This document shows, piece after piece, positions 1 to 8,797 of a DNA stretch of 22,545 bases. The notes beneath the pieces were generated by a model. It worked only from the letters and a program-made list of their open reading frames with translations. It was not told the origin of the DNA and made no database searches. Source of the DNA: Pleurobrachia bachei (lineage: Eukaryota > Ctenophora > Tentaculata > Cydippida > Pleurobrachiidae). Position numbers and translations under genes: made by a program. The DNA lies in contig AVPN01000116.1 of NCBI GenBank assembly GCA_000695325.1, positions 68,325 to 90,869 on the forward strand, in the 5' to 3' direction. Position 1 is the first letter of the stretch; the number at the start of each line of letters is the position of its first letter.

Positions 1-899
1 GCGACTGCCGCGCGCGCGTTTGTACTGAGGGCTGCCTGAGCTCAGAACAGTCGAAGATCACTTTGCGGTCGAGAATTCGGCGGTGCCTATAACTTTGGCC
101 CCTGAAGTCTGTTTGACTTGATCTTTTCACCAGTTTTTAGATCCGACCATTGTCTCCCTTGCTGTTTTTGAGGGAAGTTAATTGGACTTCAGGGGGCTGA
201 GCAGTAACCGTTTAAAGATGGGTTGTTTTCAAAAAGTGACGTCACAGATTTTTGAGGGTCACCTTTGTTTAAATTTTCATTTAAATTTCAAATTTTTTCG
301 ATGAAACCGCACTCGATTTTGCGGAGTTTGGTTCATATCTCCTGTTCCTGATAAGATAAAGACTTGAAACCGGCTGCATTTGAAAGCTCTTATCTTTCTC
401 TTTCTAACGATACCAAAACGATTTCTGTACCTTATCTGGAACTGGAGATATGATTGATTATGTATTCCCCCCCAGCGCGGTATTCCCTCCAGGCCCTTTA
501 TAAAAGGGCCTGTAGCATATGCCAAACCTAAAAACGAATAAAAATATTTTTTAGAAGGTGGTAAATGGTGTAGCAGTGATCTGGTTACCAGTAAGGAACC
601 ATTTACTTCTAACACTATAAAAGTAAGCGGTATATTAAATGTTTTAATTTTAGCAAAATCTCAGAGTTCAGTACACTGTAGTCAGAACCTGGCAAGGGAA
701 GTGTGTACTACACACTTCCCTTGCCATGTTCTGACTAAAGTGAAAACTAAGGTTTGAACAAAACAAAACTTCCCGGGGTAGTAGGCACAGAGTACTAAAG
801 CCGCGGAAACCCCAAGCACATTGATTGAGGGGTGTATGACAGTCCGACTAAGAAGTTTCATCAGTTAATCTTGCCCAATTTTAGTTTTTGGCCTACGCT
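1..899. other. Intergenic region, no recognised gene
   Basis: I see no convincing gene here. The region holds AT-rich sequence and several inverted repeats. One has arms of about 24 bp at 332-355 and 431-454 with roughly 21 matching pairs. A perfect 9-bp stem with a 3-nt loop lies at 491-511. A long near-perfect hairpin at 672-744 is listed separately. The reverse-strand reading frame at 277-615 shows no recognisable domain and I take it as chance. The last ~100 bp precede the CUTC start and probably contain its promoter or 5' UTR. Confidence 0.6.
672..744. repeat. Long near-perfect hairpin / inverted repeat
   Basis: The core arms are 681-707 and 709-735, 27 bases each around the single base 708, with one mispair (C689 against A727). 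Pairing extends outward to 672/744 with only two more mispairs. A single-base centre means the folded RNA would open a few pairs to form its loop. It could be a fold-back element remnant, a cruciform-forming site, or a small-RNA precursor. It lies about 260 bp upstream of the first CUTC start. Confidence 0.8.
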
Positions 900-1002
900 T
901 GTGACCTACATTGACCAATCACGACTGTCATGTCAAACTTTATCCGTTGGGGCTTGGGCTTGCTAAACAATCTTTACCGTAACATTTATCTTCCCCAGCA
1001 AA

Positions 1003-1680
1003 ATGATACTAGAGATTTGTGTGGACAGTGTCGAATCTGCAGTTGAGGCTGAGAGGGGAGGCGCCCACAGATTAGAGCTATGTGCCTCTCTCGAGCTGGG
1101 TGGTCTCACACCTACTATTGGTCTGCTAGTATCAGTAAAGAAGGCTGTTAATCTACCCGTGTTTTGTATGGTGCGGCCTCGATCTGGGGATTTTGTCTAC
1201 ACTACCTGTGAAGTTGATATCATGGCAACCGATATGGAGTATCTCATTGCTGGTGGTGCGGATGGGTTTGTTTTTGGTTGTTTGAATGCTGATCTGACTA
1301 TTGATGAACACGCCTGTAAACGACTGATCTCAATTTGTAAAGATCAACTTCCAGTAACATTTCACCGGGCATTTGATTTAGTGTGGGATATTGAAAAATC
1401 TCTGAAGCTATTGAATACCCTTGGCGTGAGGAGGATTCTTACCACAGGGGGCGGTAGTTCAGTTGACAGGGCAGCACTTTGCAACCTCAAGAAGATCACC
1501 GATGTGCATGGTGGGTCAATAACAATTTTACCGGGTGGAGGGGTAAATCCGACGAATGTGGGGTATTGGAAGGAGATGGGGTTCCTTGAAGTCCATGCCT
1601 CATGTAGTGAGTTCATAGGGGAACAGGAGTACGGGGTTACTTTTAATTCGGGCGATGGCTCCCCATTTGCCTTTGTTTGA
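1003..1680 (+). CDS. CUTC: CUTC-family copper homeostasis protein, copy 1, C-terminus replaced
   Basis: CutC proteins are TIM-barrel proteins linked to copper tolerance; the human homologue binds Cu(I). The N-terminus is strongly conserved: Cys6 and Cys27 match the two cysteines, Cys31 and Cys52, reported as the copper site of human CUTC. Further family signatures are GGLTPT (33-38), RPRSGDF (58-64), VTFHRAFD (118-125), RILTTGGGSS (144-153) and PGGG (177-180). The start is the ATG just after a splice-acceptor-like CTTCCCCAG, which suggests a 5' UTR intron; the coding part is intronless. Codons 216-232 are replaced by the parallel complement of the copy 2 sequence. This creates a TGA at codon 226, so the protein is 225 residues instead of 238 and lacks the final helix. 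The original stop codon is still present downstream. Function of this copy is doubtful. Confidence 0.9.
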   Translation: MILEICVDSVESAVEAERGGAHRLELCASLELGGLTPTIGLLVSVKKAVNLPVFCMVRPRSGDFVYTTCEVDIMATDMEYLIAGGADGFVFGCLNADLTIDEHACKRLISICKDQLPVTFHRAFDLVWDIEKSLKLLNTLGVRRILTTGGGSSVDRAALCNLKKITDVHGGSITILPGGGVNPTNVGYWKEMGFLEVHASCSEFIGEQEYGVTFNSGDGSPFAFV

Positions 1681-1698
1681 TGTTGATCCTTCCATGTC
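1648..1698. other. 51-nt block that is the direct complement of 3114-3164
   Basis: Lined up in the same direction, every base from 1648 to 1698 is the Watson-Crick partner of the base 1466 positions later: T for A, C for G, and so on, 51 of 51. The order is not reversed. The bases just outside (T1647/T3113 and G1699/G3165) are identical between the copies, and normal ~99% identity resumes on both sides. The block covers exactly codons 216-232 of the CUTC frame. It introduces TGA codons because ACT becomes TGA under complementation. See the first finding. Confidence 0.97.
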
Positions 1699-2365
1699 GA
1701 ACTTTTAGCAGTTCTGTGAAATTGAAGTTTGTATTTGACATTTGTCTTGCCCACAGATCAAAATGAGAGACAAGGGATACATATTCTTTCCCTGCCCGGG
1801 TGGATGCAGGTTTAGGATTCGAAAACGACATTTTGGTATACTAACTAATCGGTAGAGGGACCGTTTTGGTCACACTTTCGTTGGGTGGGCAACGGTACAG
1901 CCGCGCACACAACAACCTTACTCCTTCATCAAACAGGTCATTGGCACGATTTGAAGGACGTGGTGTGCACACGCCACTCAACGAAACATGTAGGAGCGCT
2001 GCCGCGTGTTTACCGTGTTACATACATATTGTGAATGTGATTGTCATTTTGCAAGTCGATTCGAGTGTGAGAGGTTAGATAGGTAGTTAAATTGGAATGC
2101 CAAAAGCTCGTTAGCAAGTGTCATGTGAGTTGGGTAAGAAAATAAAAGAAAATAAAAACCATACGTCTACACAATTTGAACGATTATCTTTCAAGTGTAA
2201 CAAGCGAGAAGTGTCTATCTTATGCCGTTTTCTCTAAAAAACGATTATAAATTTGGTAAAATAACTTCTATCCATAGATAGATAGATACATAGATTGATA
2301 GATAGATAGACCCGGCACATTTATTGCTTTTGGCACGATGCTGTATCTCTAAAACTAAAAGAGAT
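1699..2365 (+). other. 3' region of CUTC copy 1 and spacer
   Basis: This stretch starts with the residual end of the original frame (the old stop at 1717-1719). It has possible polyadenylation signals AATAAA at 2141-2146 and 2151-2156 and an imperfect GATA microsatellite at about 2275-2310. I see no second gene. The short forward frame at 1866-2078 is repeated in the other unit but shows no recognisable domain. Confidence 0.6.
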
Positions 2366-3831
2366 TGTGACCTACATTGACCAATCACGACTGTCATGTC
2401 AAACTTTATCCGTTGGGGCTTGGGCTTGCTAAACAATCTTTACCGTAACATTTATCTTCCCCAGCAAAATGATACTAGAGATTTGTGTGGACAGTGTCGA
2501 ATCTGCAGTTGAGGCTGAGAGGGGAGGCGCCCACAGATTAGAGCTATGTGCCTCTCTCGAGCTGGGTGGTCTCACACCTACTATTGGTCTGCTAGTATCA
2601 GTAAAGAAGGCTGTTAATCTACCCGTGTTTTGTATGGTGCGGCCTCGATCTGGGGATTTTGTCTACACTACCTGTGAAGTTGATATCATGGCAACCGATA
2701 TGGAGTATCTCATTGCTGGTGGTGCGGATGGGTTTGTTTTTGGTTGTTTGAATGATGATCTGACTATTGATGAACACGCCTGTAAACGACTGATCTCAAT
2801 TTGTAAAGATCAACTTCCAGTAACATTTCACCGGGCATTTGATTTAGTGCGGGATATTGAAAAATCTCTGAAGCTACTGAATACCCTTGGCGTGAGGAGG
2901 ATTCTTACCACAGGGGGCGGTAGTTCAGTTGACAGGGCAGCACTTTGCAACCTCAAGAAGATCACCGATGTGCATGGTGGGTCAATAACAATTTTACCGG
3001 GTGGAGGGGTAAATCCGACGAATGTGGGGTATTGGAAGGAGATGGGGTTCCTTGAAGTCCATGCCTCATGTAGTGAGTTCATAGGGGAACAGGAGTACGG
3101 GGTTACTTTTAATAGCCCGCTACCGAGGGGTAAACGGAAACAAACTACAACTAGGAAGGTACAGGAACTTTTAGCAGTTCTGTGAAATTGAAGTTTCTAT
3201 TTGACATTTGTCTTGCCCACAGATCAAATTGAGAAATAAGTGATACGTATTCTTTCCCTGCCCGGGTGGATGCAAGGTTAGGATTCGAAAACGACATTTT
3301 GGTATACTAACTAATCGGTAGAGGGACCTTTTTGGTCACACTTTCGTTGCGTGGGCAACGGTACAGCCGCGCACACAACAACCTTACTCCTTCATCAAAC
3401 AGGTCATTGGCACGATTTGAAGGACGTGGTGTGCACACGCCACTCAACGAAACATGCAGGAGCGCTGCCGCGTGTTTCCCGTGTTACATACATATTGTGA
3501 ATGTGATTGTCATTTTGCGAGTCGAGTCGAGTGTGAGAGGTTAGATAGGTAGTTAAATTGGAATGCCAAAAGCTCGTTAGCAAGTGTCATGTGAGTTGGG
3601 TAAGAAAATAAAAGAAAATAAAAACCATACGTCTACACAATTTGAACGATTATCTTTCAAGTGTAACAAGCGAGAAGTGTCTATCTTATGCCGTTTTCTC
3701 TAAAAAACGATTATAAATTTGGTAAAATAACTTCTATCCATAGATAGATAGATACATAGATTGATAGATAGATAGACCCGGCACATTTATTGCTTTTGGC
3801 ACGATGCTGTATCTCTAAAACTAAAAGAGAT
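2366..3831 (+). repeat. Tandem duplication unit 2 (1466 bp) carrying CUTC copy 2
   Basis: This is the second direct copy of the unit at 900-2365. It ends where sequence unique to the window begins (TAGAGACTTG). AATAAA signals are at 3607 and 3617, and the GATA microsatellite is at about 3741-3776. Low divergence points to a recent duplication or to two alleles assembled in tandem. Confidence 0.93.
2469..3185 (+). CDS. CUTC: CUTC-family copper homeostasis protein, copy 2, intact
   Basis: This is a full-length 238-residue CutC homologue, close to the bacterial family length of about 248. Barrel signatures and Cys6/Cys27 are as in copy 1. Visible protein differences upstream of the C-terminus are Ala96 to Asp and Trp128 to Arg. 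Arg fits the charged helix (LVRDIEKS) better than Trp, so copy 2 looks like the more ancestral version. The end, residues 216-238, is basic and finishes with a KVQELLAVL helix of the kind seen at CutC C-termini. A splice-acceptor-like CTTCCCCAG lies just before the ATG; the coding region has no introns. Both copies would be transcribed from near-identical upstream sequence. Confidence 0.93.
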   Translation: MILEICVDSVESAVEAERGGAHRLELCASLELGGLTPTIGLLVSVKKAVNLPVFCMVRPRSGDFVYTTCEVDIMATDMEYLIAGGADGFVFGCLNDDLTIDEHACKRLISICKDQLPVTFHRAFDLVRDIEKSLKLLNTLGVRRILTTGGGSSVDRAALCNLKKITDVHGGSITILPGGGVNPTNVGYWKEMGFLEVHASCSEFIGEQEYGVTFNSPLPRGKRKQTTTRKVQELLAVL

Positions 3832-4059
3832 AGAGACTTGCCCTTTTTTAGACTATGGGACACTGCATACCAAATTTCAGTCCGATTGGTGCGGTTGGGG
3901 CCTCGCTATGGGCCTCGCAAAATGCCATTTTTGGCAAACAACATTTATAAATGCATTCGTTGACACTTTAATACCAGACTCACTATAATACCAGACTTCA
4001 TTCAACCCATCCTAAAAGTAATAATGTAACTTCATGTCACATGTTTGTAACTTGTAAGG
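3189..4059. other. 3' region of CUTC copy 2 and intergenic sequence
   Basis: The first part, to 3831, is the 3' end of the duplicated unit, with AATAAA signals and the GATA microsatellite. From 3832 on the sequence is AT-rich and I see no gene. Confidence 0.55.
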
Positions 4060-4404
4060 GTGATATATTCCAACTCTAATTCATTGTATCGAATGGAAAT
4101 GGATCACAAAGATCGATCAGGACTGTCTTTTTCTACAGCTGATCAGTCCCTTTTGGGGGTAGGTTACTCTTTTCAATCAGACAGTGCGAATATCCCTATA
4201 TCTTTGTTCATCAAGAGGCATATCTCTCAGAAACTATTATCACTGATGAGACCCTCTTGTCTTTACGGCGGCGCCCCTTCCTCCCCTAGCATCACACTAG
4301 AAAGGAAAATCACGTTCATTATGTCCCCCGCCAAGGTCACATACACACTCTGTGTGCTAAATCTCATTGTCTTGTTGAGTCAGTACAGAGGTCACCTGAC
4401 ATAA
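4060..4404 (+). other. Open frame of 114 codons, unrecognised, probably not a gene
   Basis: An uninterrupted ATG frame of 114 residues with no recognisable motif. A mildly hydrophobic stretch near the end (about 91-108) could be a membrane segment by chance. Its last codons run into an inverted-repeat element that starts at 4390, which argues against a conserved protein end. I record it only because nothing else explains this interval. Confidence 0.12.
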
Positions 4405-4573
4405 TTCGACGTCGGATTCGACCAGATGAGAGAGACATGCCACGCTAAGCAAATGCTATCGCGCTTCAATTCTTCTCTCTCCTTAGTCTTTATTACGTCT
4501 CTCTCACGACGAATGCACACGTCGAATCCCACGTCGAGCTTTGACAATTATGTTCCAATTATGTCAGATGACC
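4390..4573. repeat. MITE-like inverted-repeat element (~184 bp)
   Basis: The termini are 17-bp imperfect inverted repeats: GGTCACCTGACATAATT at 4390-4406 and its near reverse complement at 4557-4573 (one mismatch). Inside, 4407-4422 pairs with 4521-4536, and a GAGAGAGAC-type tract at about 4428-4436 pairs with GTCTCTCTC at 4497-4505. There is no coding sequence. The size and nested inverted structure fit a small non-autonomous DNA transposon or fold-back element. Confidence 0.6.
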
Positions 4574-4848
4574 ACTGTTGGCTGTTACTCAACAACTGAT
4601 CTTGTCGGTACACAAAGAAAATCTAATAAATTATATTTCAACAAAAAGAAGAGCACAGAATAACATCATATAAACACTAAAGTCTCAATAATGCAGTTTT
4701 TAAGCTCAACTCTCACGTGTCAATTGAACAGTGTAGAGAACCTCGTCTTCAACTCTGTTGTCACTTGTCGTTCAACTGTCCAGTTTTTACCTGTCAGGCC
4801 AATTCTCTGACTTCAGTTCTTGCGTGAGGCCAATACTCTGACCAGTTT
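4574..4848. other. 3' flank of the long LU gene, with a paired 19-bp motif
   Basis: AT-rich sequence downstream of the reverse-strand LU gene. It contains a small insertion-like unit at 4791-4842 flanked by the 10-bp direct repeat CAGTTTTTAC (4781-4790 and 4843-4852), described separately. Confidence 0.5.
4793..4842. repeat. Paired 19-bp motif, 12-bp spacer, flanked by 10-bp direct repeats
   Basis: The two motif copies are GTCAGGCCAATTCTCTGAC (4793-4811) and GTGAGGCCAATACTCTGAC (4824-4842). The identical 10-mer CAGTTTTTAC lies immediately outside, at 4781-4790 and 4843-4852, like a target-site duplication around a 52-bp insert. The stop codon of the long LU gene (4849-4851) lies inside the right-hand 10-mer. 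Confidence 0.75.
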
Positions 4849-7800
4849 TTACAAGTTGAAAGAGTTGACAATGGCCACCACAAACAGTAGGGGGAGGGCG
4901 ATGGTAGCAGAGATAGTGGAACTGTAATCTTCACACTTGTCCGTATCACAGAACTTGATCCCTGAAACACACACACGATTAAATAACCAATCAAAACTCG
5001 TTATTTAGGTCACGTGACTGGTTATCAGCCAATCAGGGACGAGTGTTTCCTGATTCGGTCGGTTCCTGAAATTTGGACCAGAAAATAAAGAGTTTCAACA
5101 GAACTAACTATCAGAAAAGACCAAGATGAGGGGGAGAACGCAGTATCCCAGGTTTTTAAAACGTCTTTTAGCAATCAAACAGAACTCAAAATTGTGTTAC
5201 ACTCCTAAGACATATTAACAAACAAACAAACTAACAAACAAACAAACAAACAAACAAATAAAGTACAAACAAACAAACAAATAAACAAACAGAACTCATA
5301 ATTCCACTCACCACATCCGGTTGCACTAAGTTTCTTCTGATCTGCGGTACATTCCCACGCCTTAGGATCACTAATATCCATACACCCCCTTGTGTTAGTG
5401 TATGTGTCGTTCCTGCATGGGGAATTAGATTCAGAAGTGGATATATAAGGGCATCCACCCGGATGATCGTTTTAGCACGTGTGCTAAAAAGATCATAAAA
5501 AGATCATAAAGGGTTTAGAAATCTCGGATTTGAAATAGTAACTCGAGGCTCGAGCGTGGTCAAAATCGCGTAATGTCACGGTAGCAGCCTGACGACCGCG
5601 ATGCTGACAATTTGAAAGAGTTGTCCACAAAGTTATTTCAGTACGGATTTCGGTGGCGCACGCTCACAATTTGCTGTGCGTGCACACTCTCAATGCAAGG
5701 TATGTTTGTACACCTCGTGCGTTACAGTATTATAGGCTATACTATTATACAGTATAGGCTATACTATAGCGCTCGAATGGATTTAACTTCTTGGTAAATC
5801 TGATTGGTTAAAAGCTCAGCTCGTTAGTATGGTGACTGAGGGAACGTGAGATGTTTTCCATGCATAGCTTTGTTTCACATAACATTGTAATTAGGCGTTG
5901 GCACTTGGCAGACGACGATGAGATCACTGATAGTGATCACATTGCACGGTATCGCCTGGTGTGAGCAGCGCTTACCAGATCTCATCGTTTATCAGTGATC
6001 GGTTAGGGTATTCGTTGAGGCAGGGAAACACAGCATTATGGAACATAATGCAATAATAATTCTTGTTTATAATTGGATAATACTGGAACATAGCATCACC
6101 ATCATCAAATTATTGTTGCCACGCTTGAGTCTCAATTAGTGGAAGCTGAACTTACGCCGAATAGAACATAGATCCACATGTCTGTTCCAAGGCACACTGG
6201 GAAGCATCAGTTTCAGCCTTGCACAGGGTGTCAATATCTTTCACTGTGGCGCTACACTTCAGGCAACTCAATCGAGGGGAGTAATCCATGCACATGTTGG
6301 TGGAACACCATGTGTCTGAGGGGGAATGATGTTTGTTAGGGTACCCTAGCTGTCTTTCCTGGGATGTTCTCTCGCTGAGAGAGTCTCACACACTGTCGGT
6401 AGATGTTACTCTAGGGAGATAGAGAGATTTGTACTGGCATCTAGAGGTGAAGAGTTTTGTTTGGGCGTGAGGAGGGAGCTGGGAGGGTCAAACAAGGCAT
6501 CTAGAGGGGGTTGGAATACTAACCTGTTATGATTGCGTATGTGGTATCATCACCAGCAAGGGCAAACGTGGCATCGGTACTAGCGGCTCCAGAGACGGGG
6601 GCTGCAGCACATCCCTTCTTGGCGTTTGTTGTCGTTGTTGCTTCACCGTCTGCAGTGACAGTCTTGCTGATAATAATGATTAAATTAAGAGGCTGGATGT
6701 GGTGTAGTACCATCGTGCAAGCACGATGCTTGTAAGTTGCTCAGTAAGAGGCTGGATGTTGTACCGCGACCGGGCATTTAATTTTAAAAAGTAGTTTATT
6801 CTCATTTCACCAGGTTTTGGGGGTTTGATACATAATTGTCACATGCTTCCTAAGCACAATATATGGTTAACTCCTTGCAAAACTATGGATGCGGGGAAGA
6901 TACGAAAAAAAAAATTAAAAAAAATAAAGTGTTTCAACAGAACTAATACTATCAGAAAAGACCAAGATGAGGGGGAGAACGCAGTATCCCAGGTTTTTAA
7001 AACGTCTTTTAGCAAACAAACAGAACTCATAATTGTGTTACACTCCTAAGACATATTAACAAACAAACAAACAAACAAATAAAGTACAAACAAACAAACA
7101 AACAAACAAACAAACAAACAAACAGAACTCATAATTCCACTCACCACATCCGGTTGCACTAAGTTTCTTCTGATCTGCGGTACATTCCCACGCCTTAGGA
7201 TCACTAATATCCATACACCCCCTTGTGTTAGTGTATGTGTCGTTCCTGCATGGGGAATTAGATTCAGAAGTGGATATATAATTTTTTTATAATTGGATAA
7301 TACTGGAACATAGCATCACCATCATCAAATTATTGTTGCCACGCTTGATAAAAGTCTCAATTAGTGGAAGCTGAACTTACGCCGAATAGAACATAGATCC
7401 ACATGTCTGTTCCAAGGCACACTGGGAAGCATCAGTTTCAGCCTTGCACAGGGTGTCAATATCTTTCACTGTGGCGCTACACTTCAGGCAACTCAATCGA
7501 GGGGAGTAATCCATGCACATGTTGGTGGAACACCACGTGTCTGAGGGGGAATGGTGTTTGTTAGGGTACCCTAGCTGTCTCTCACCTGTGATGTTCTCTC
7601 GCTGAGAGAGTCTCACAGACTGTCGGTAGATGTTACTCTAGGGAGATAAGAGATCGGGCACACTGAGTGTACAGTGTTCCCAAATCTTCTAGTCGAGGTA
7701 GATGAAGAGAGATTTGTTATCAAAACTAGAGGGGACATGGATTTGTACTGGCATCTAGAGGTGAAGAGTTTTGTTTGGGGCGTGGGGAGGGAGCTGGGAG

Positions 7801-8493
7801 GGTCGAACAAGGCATCTAAAGGGGTTTGGAACACTAACCGCTTATGATTGCGTATGTGGTATCATCACCAGCAAGGGCAAACGTGGTATCGGTACTAGCG
7901 GCTCCAGAGACGGGGGCTGCAGCACATCCCTTCTTGGCGTTTGTTGTCGTTGTTGCTTCACCGTCTGCAGTGACAGTCTTGCTGATAATAATGATTAAAT
8001 TAAGAGGCTGGATGTGGTGTAGTACCATCGTGCAAGCACGATGCTTGCAAGTTGCTCAGTAAGAGGCTGGATGTTGTACCGCGAGTCGCGACCAGGCATT
8101 TAATTTTAAAAAGCAGTTTATTCTCATTTCACCAGGTTTTGGGGGTTTGATACATAATTATCACATACTTCCTAAGCACAATGTATATATGTCGACTTAC
8201 TTGTATGTAATACTGTAGCAAACTTCAGTAGGTAGTCATGTCCAAAGCAAACAACCGCATGTAAGTTGGCACCTGTGACCGGAGGGGGGCTCAGTTAACA
8301 GTGACAATGTAGAATTATACTGCACACTAATAGGAAACTATAATAGACAATAGTGGTAAGAAATTATTTAATCTCAACAGATATTTGTTCCCTGAACTAT
8401 ACAAAACCTACGAGCTTCAACGCATCCGTTGCACATGATTGCTTGAGAAGAACCAAGCAGAACCAGAAGAATAACCAGGGACGACTTCATCAT
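4849..8493 (-). CDS. Multi-domain Ly6/uPAR-like (LU) secreted, GPI-anchor-type protein
   Basis: This is a spliced reverse-strand gene rebuilt from exon phases. Exons in order: I 8408-8493, II-B 7839-7981, III-B 7381-7540, IV-B 7145-7245, II-A 6524-6666, III-A 6156-6315, IV-A 5312-5412, V 4849-4961. Exon I gives a signal peptide (MMKSSLVILLVLLGSS) and then CNGC. Exon III carries a WCSTNMC domain end and a SCLKC domain start. Exon IV carries NDTYTNTRGC and three cysteines. Exon V gives KFCDTDKC and a hydrophobic tail, as in GPI-anchored Ly6 proteins. Domains built from III, IV and V have the ten cysteines of LU folds. Exons II and IV both run from phase 2 to phase 1, and III from 1 to 2. IV-B and II-A therefore cannot be used together in frame; using one or the other gives 287 or 301 residues. 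The exon I donor (AG|GTTTTG) is weak and the least certain. The ligand is unknown; LU proteins usually act at the cell surface or as secreted binders. Confidence 0.72.
5217..5291. repeat. CAAA-type microsatellite (block A)
   Basis: An imperfect (CAAA/ACAA)n run lies inside the intron just downstream, in gene orientation, of exon IV-A. The matching run in block B is at about 7060-7123, so it predates the block duplication and has since changed length. Confidence 0.9.
5448..6068. other. ~620-bp segment present only in block A
   Basis: At the same point of the same intron, block B passes directly from GTGGATATATA to TATAATTGG, while block A carries about 620 extra bases. They contain a hairpin with 9-bp arms at 5470-5489 centred on GT, a TA-rich palindromic stretch around 5728-5768, and a hairpin with 8-bp arms at about 6042-6060. 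No gene is evident. It is either an insertion in A or a deletion in B. I could not find clear terminal repeats or a target duplication. Confidence 0.6.
6926..8187. repeat. Intragenic duplication block B (exons II-B, III-B, IV-B)
   Basis: This is the second copy of the three-exon module. It lies nearer the gene's 5' end because the gene is on the reverse strand. Splice sites are preserved in both blocks: GTTAGT donor and ATTATCAG acceptor for exon II, GTAAGT and CCCCTCAG for III, GTGAGT and CATGCAG for IV. Both also carry an 8-bp-arm hairpin, CATCGTGC/GCACGATG, at about 6710-6727 and 8025-8042. Confidence 0.9.
7060..7123. repeat. CAAA-type microsatellite (block B)
   Basis: This is the counterpart of the run at 5217-5291, in the intron flanking exon IV-B. 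Confidence 0.9.
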
Positions 8494-8797
8494 TGACTTT
8501 GCTACAATATTACTAAAGATAGATGGTTGCTATGGTAGTCGATAATATACAGACAATGAGTAAGGCAACTCAACTGGGGCAAAATGTGGACCTGAAAGTT
8601 TCGGGACTCGGGAGTGGAGGTTTCAGCGGGGAGGTTACTATCGGTTTGATTCGGATGCATACAGAAAACGGATTCTCGAAAATGGCTGGAAAATTTGATG
8701 TTGGAGAAGATCAGCTGAGATCTGAGGATTTCGTTGCTCACGCAGTAGCGGTCACGTGCCTGCTGTCATGTGATTGCTGTTGGAACCGTTTAGTCAT
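8494..8797. promoter_or_regulatory. Likely promoter / 5' flank of the long LU gene
   Basis: Sequence immediately upstream, on the reverse strand, of the LU gene start. No clear TATA box could be assigned. The forward frame at 8523-8843 has no recognisable domain and is probably chance. The position, just before the GAAAGTGAAA-rich repeats at 8798-9200, is the reason to regard it as regulatory. Confidence 0.35.

Larger units (their letters stand above)
900..2365 (+). repeat. Tandem duplication unit 1 (1466 bp) carrying CUTC copy 1
   Basis: This unit is followed immediately by a second unit at 2366-3831. The offset between matching positions is exactly 1466 throughout, so there is no net indel. 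Apart from one block (1648-1698), the copies differ only by scattered substitutions. Each unit includes about 100 bp of upstream sequence, the gene, a 3' region with two AATAAA signals (2141 and 2151 here) and a GATA microsatellite (about 2275-2310). The junction shows only one or two bases of shared sequence. Confidence 0.93.
5089..6865. repeat. Intragenic duplication block A (exons II-A, III-A, IV-A)
   Basis: This block is homologous to 6926-8187. Both contain the same intron sequence, a CAAA-type microsatellite beside exon IV, and the three exons in the same order. Block A has about 620 bp (roughly 5448-6068) that block B lacks, inside the intron between exons IV-A and III-A. Block B has about 80 bp that A lacks between exons III and II. 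Exon lengths (143, 160, 101) are identical in both blocks. Confidence 0.9.

Noticed and set aside
277-615. Reverse-strand open frame of 112 codons
   Set aside because: No domain, no start context, and it overlaps inverted repeats and AT-rich sequence; consistent with chance.
1648-1698. Explaining the CUTC block as a small inversion or gene conversion
   Set aside because: I compared the block with the reverse complement of 3114-3164; it does not match, whereas the non-reversed complement matches at all 51 positions.
1362-1754. Reverse-strand frame of 130 codons opposite CUTC
   Set aside because: It is the antisense shadow of the CUTC gene and recurs opposite the second copy.
4793-4842. Two-repeat CRISPR-like arrangement
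   Set aside because: The context is a spliced eukaryotic genome, there are only two repeats per site, spacers vary from 12 to 68 bp, and there are no cas genes. A mobile-element reading fits better.
5728-5768. Possible tRNA or small RNA gene in the TA-rich palindromic stretch
   Set aside because: No A-box or B-box promoter sequence and no cloverleaf could be drawn.
7834-8062. Forward frames opposite LU exons II (also 6529-6735)
   Set aside because: They are antisense shadows of LU exons with good splice sites on the other strand.
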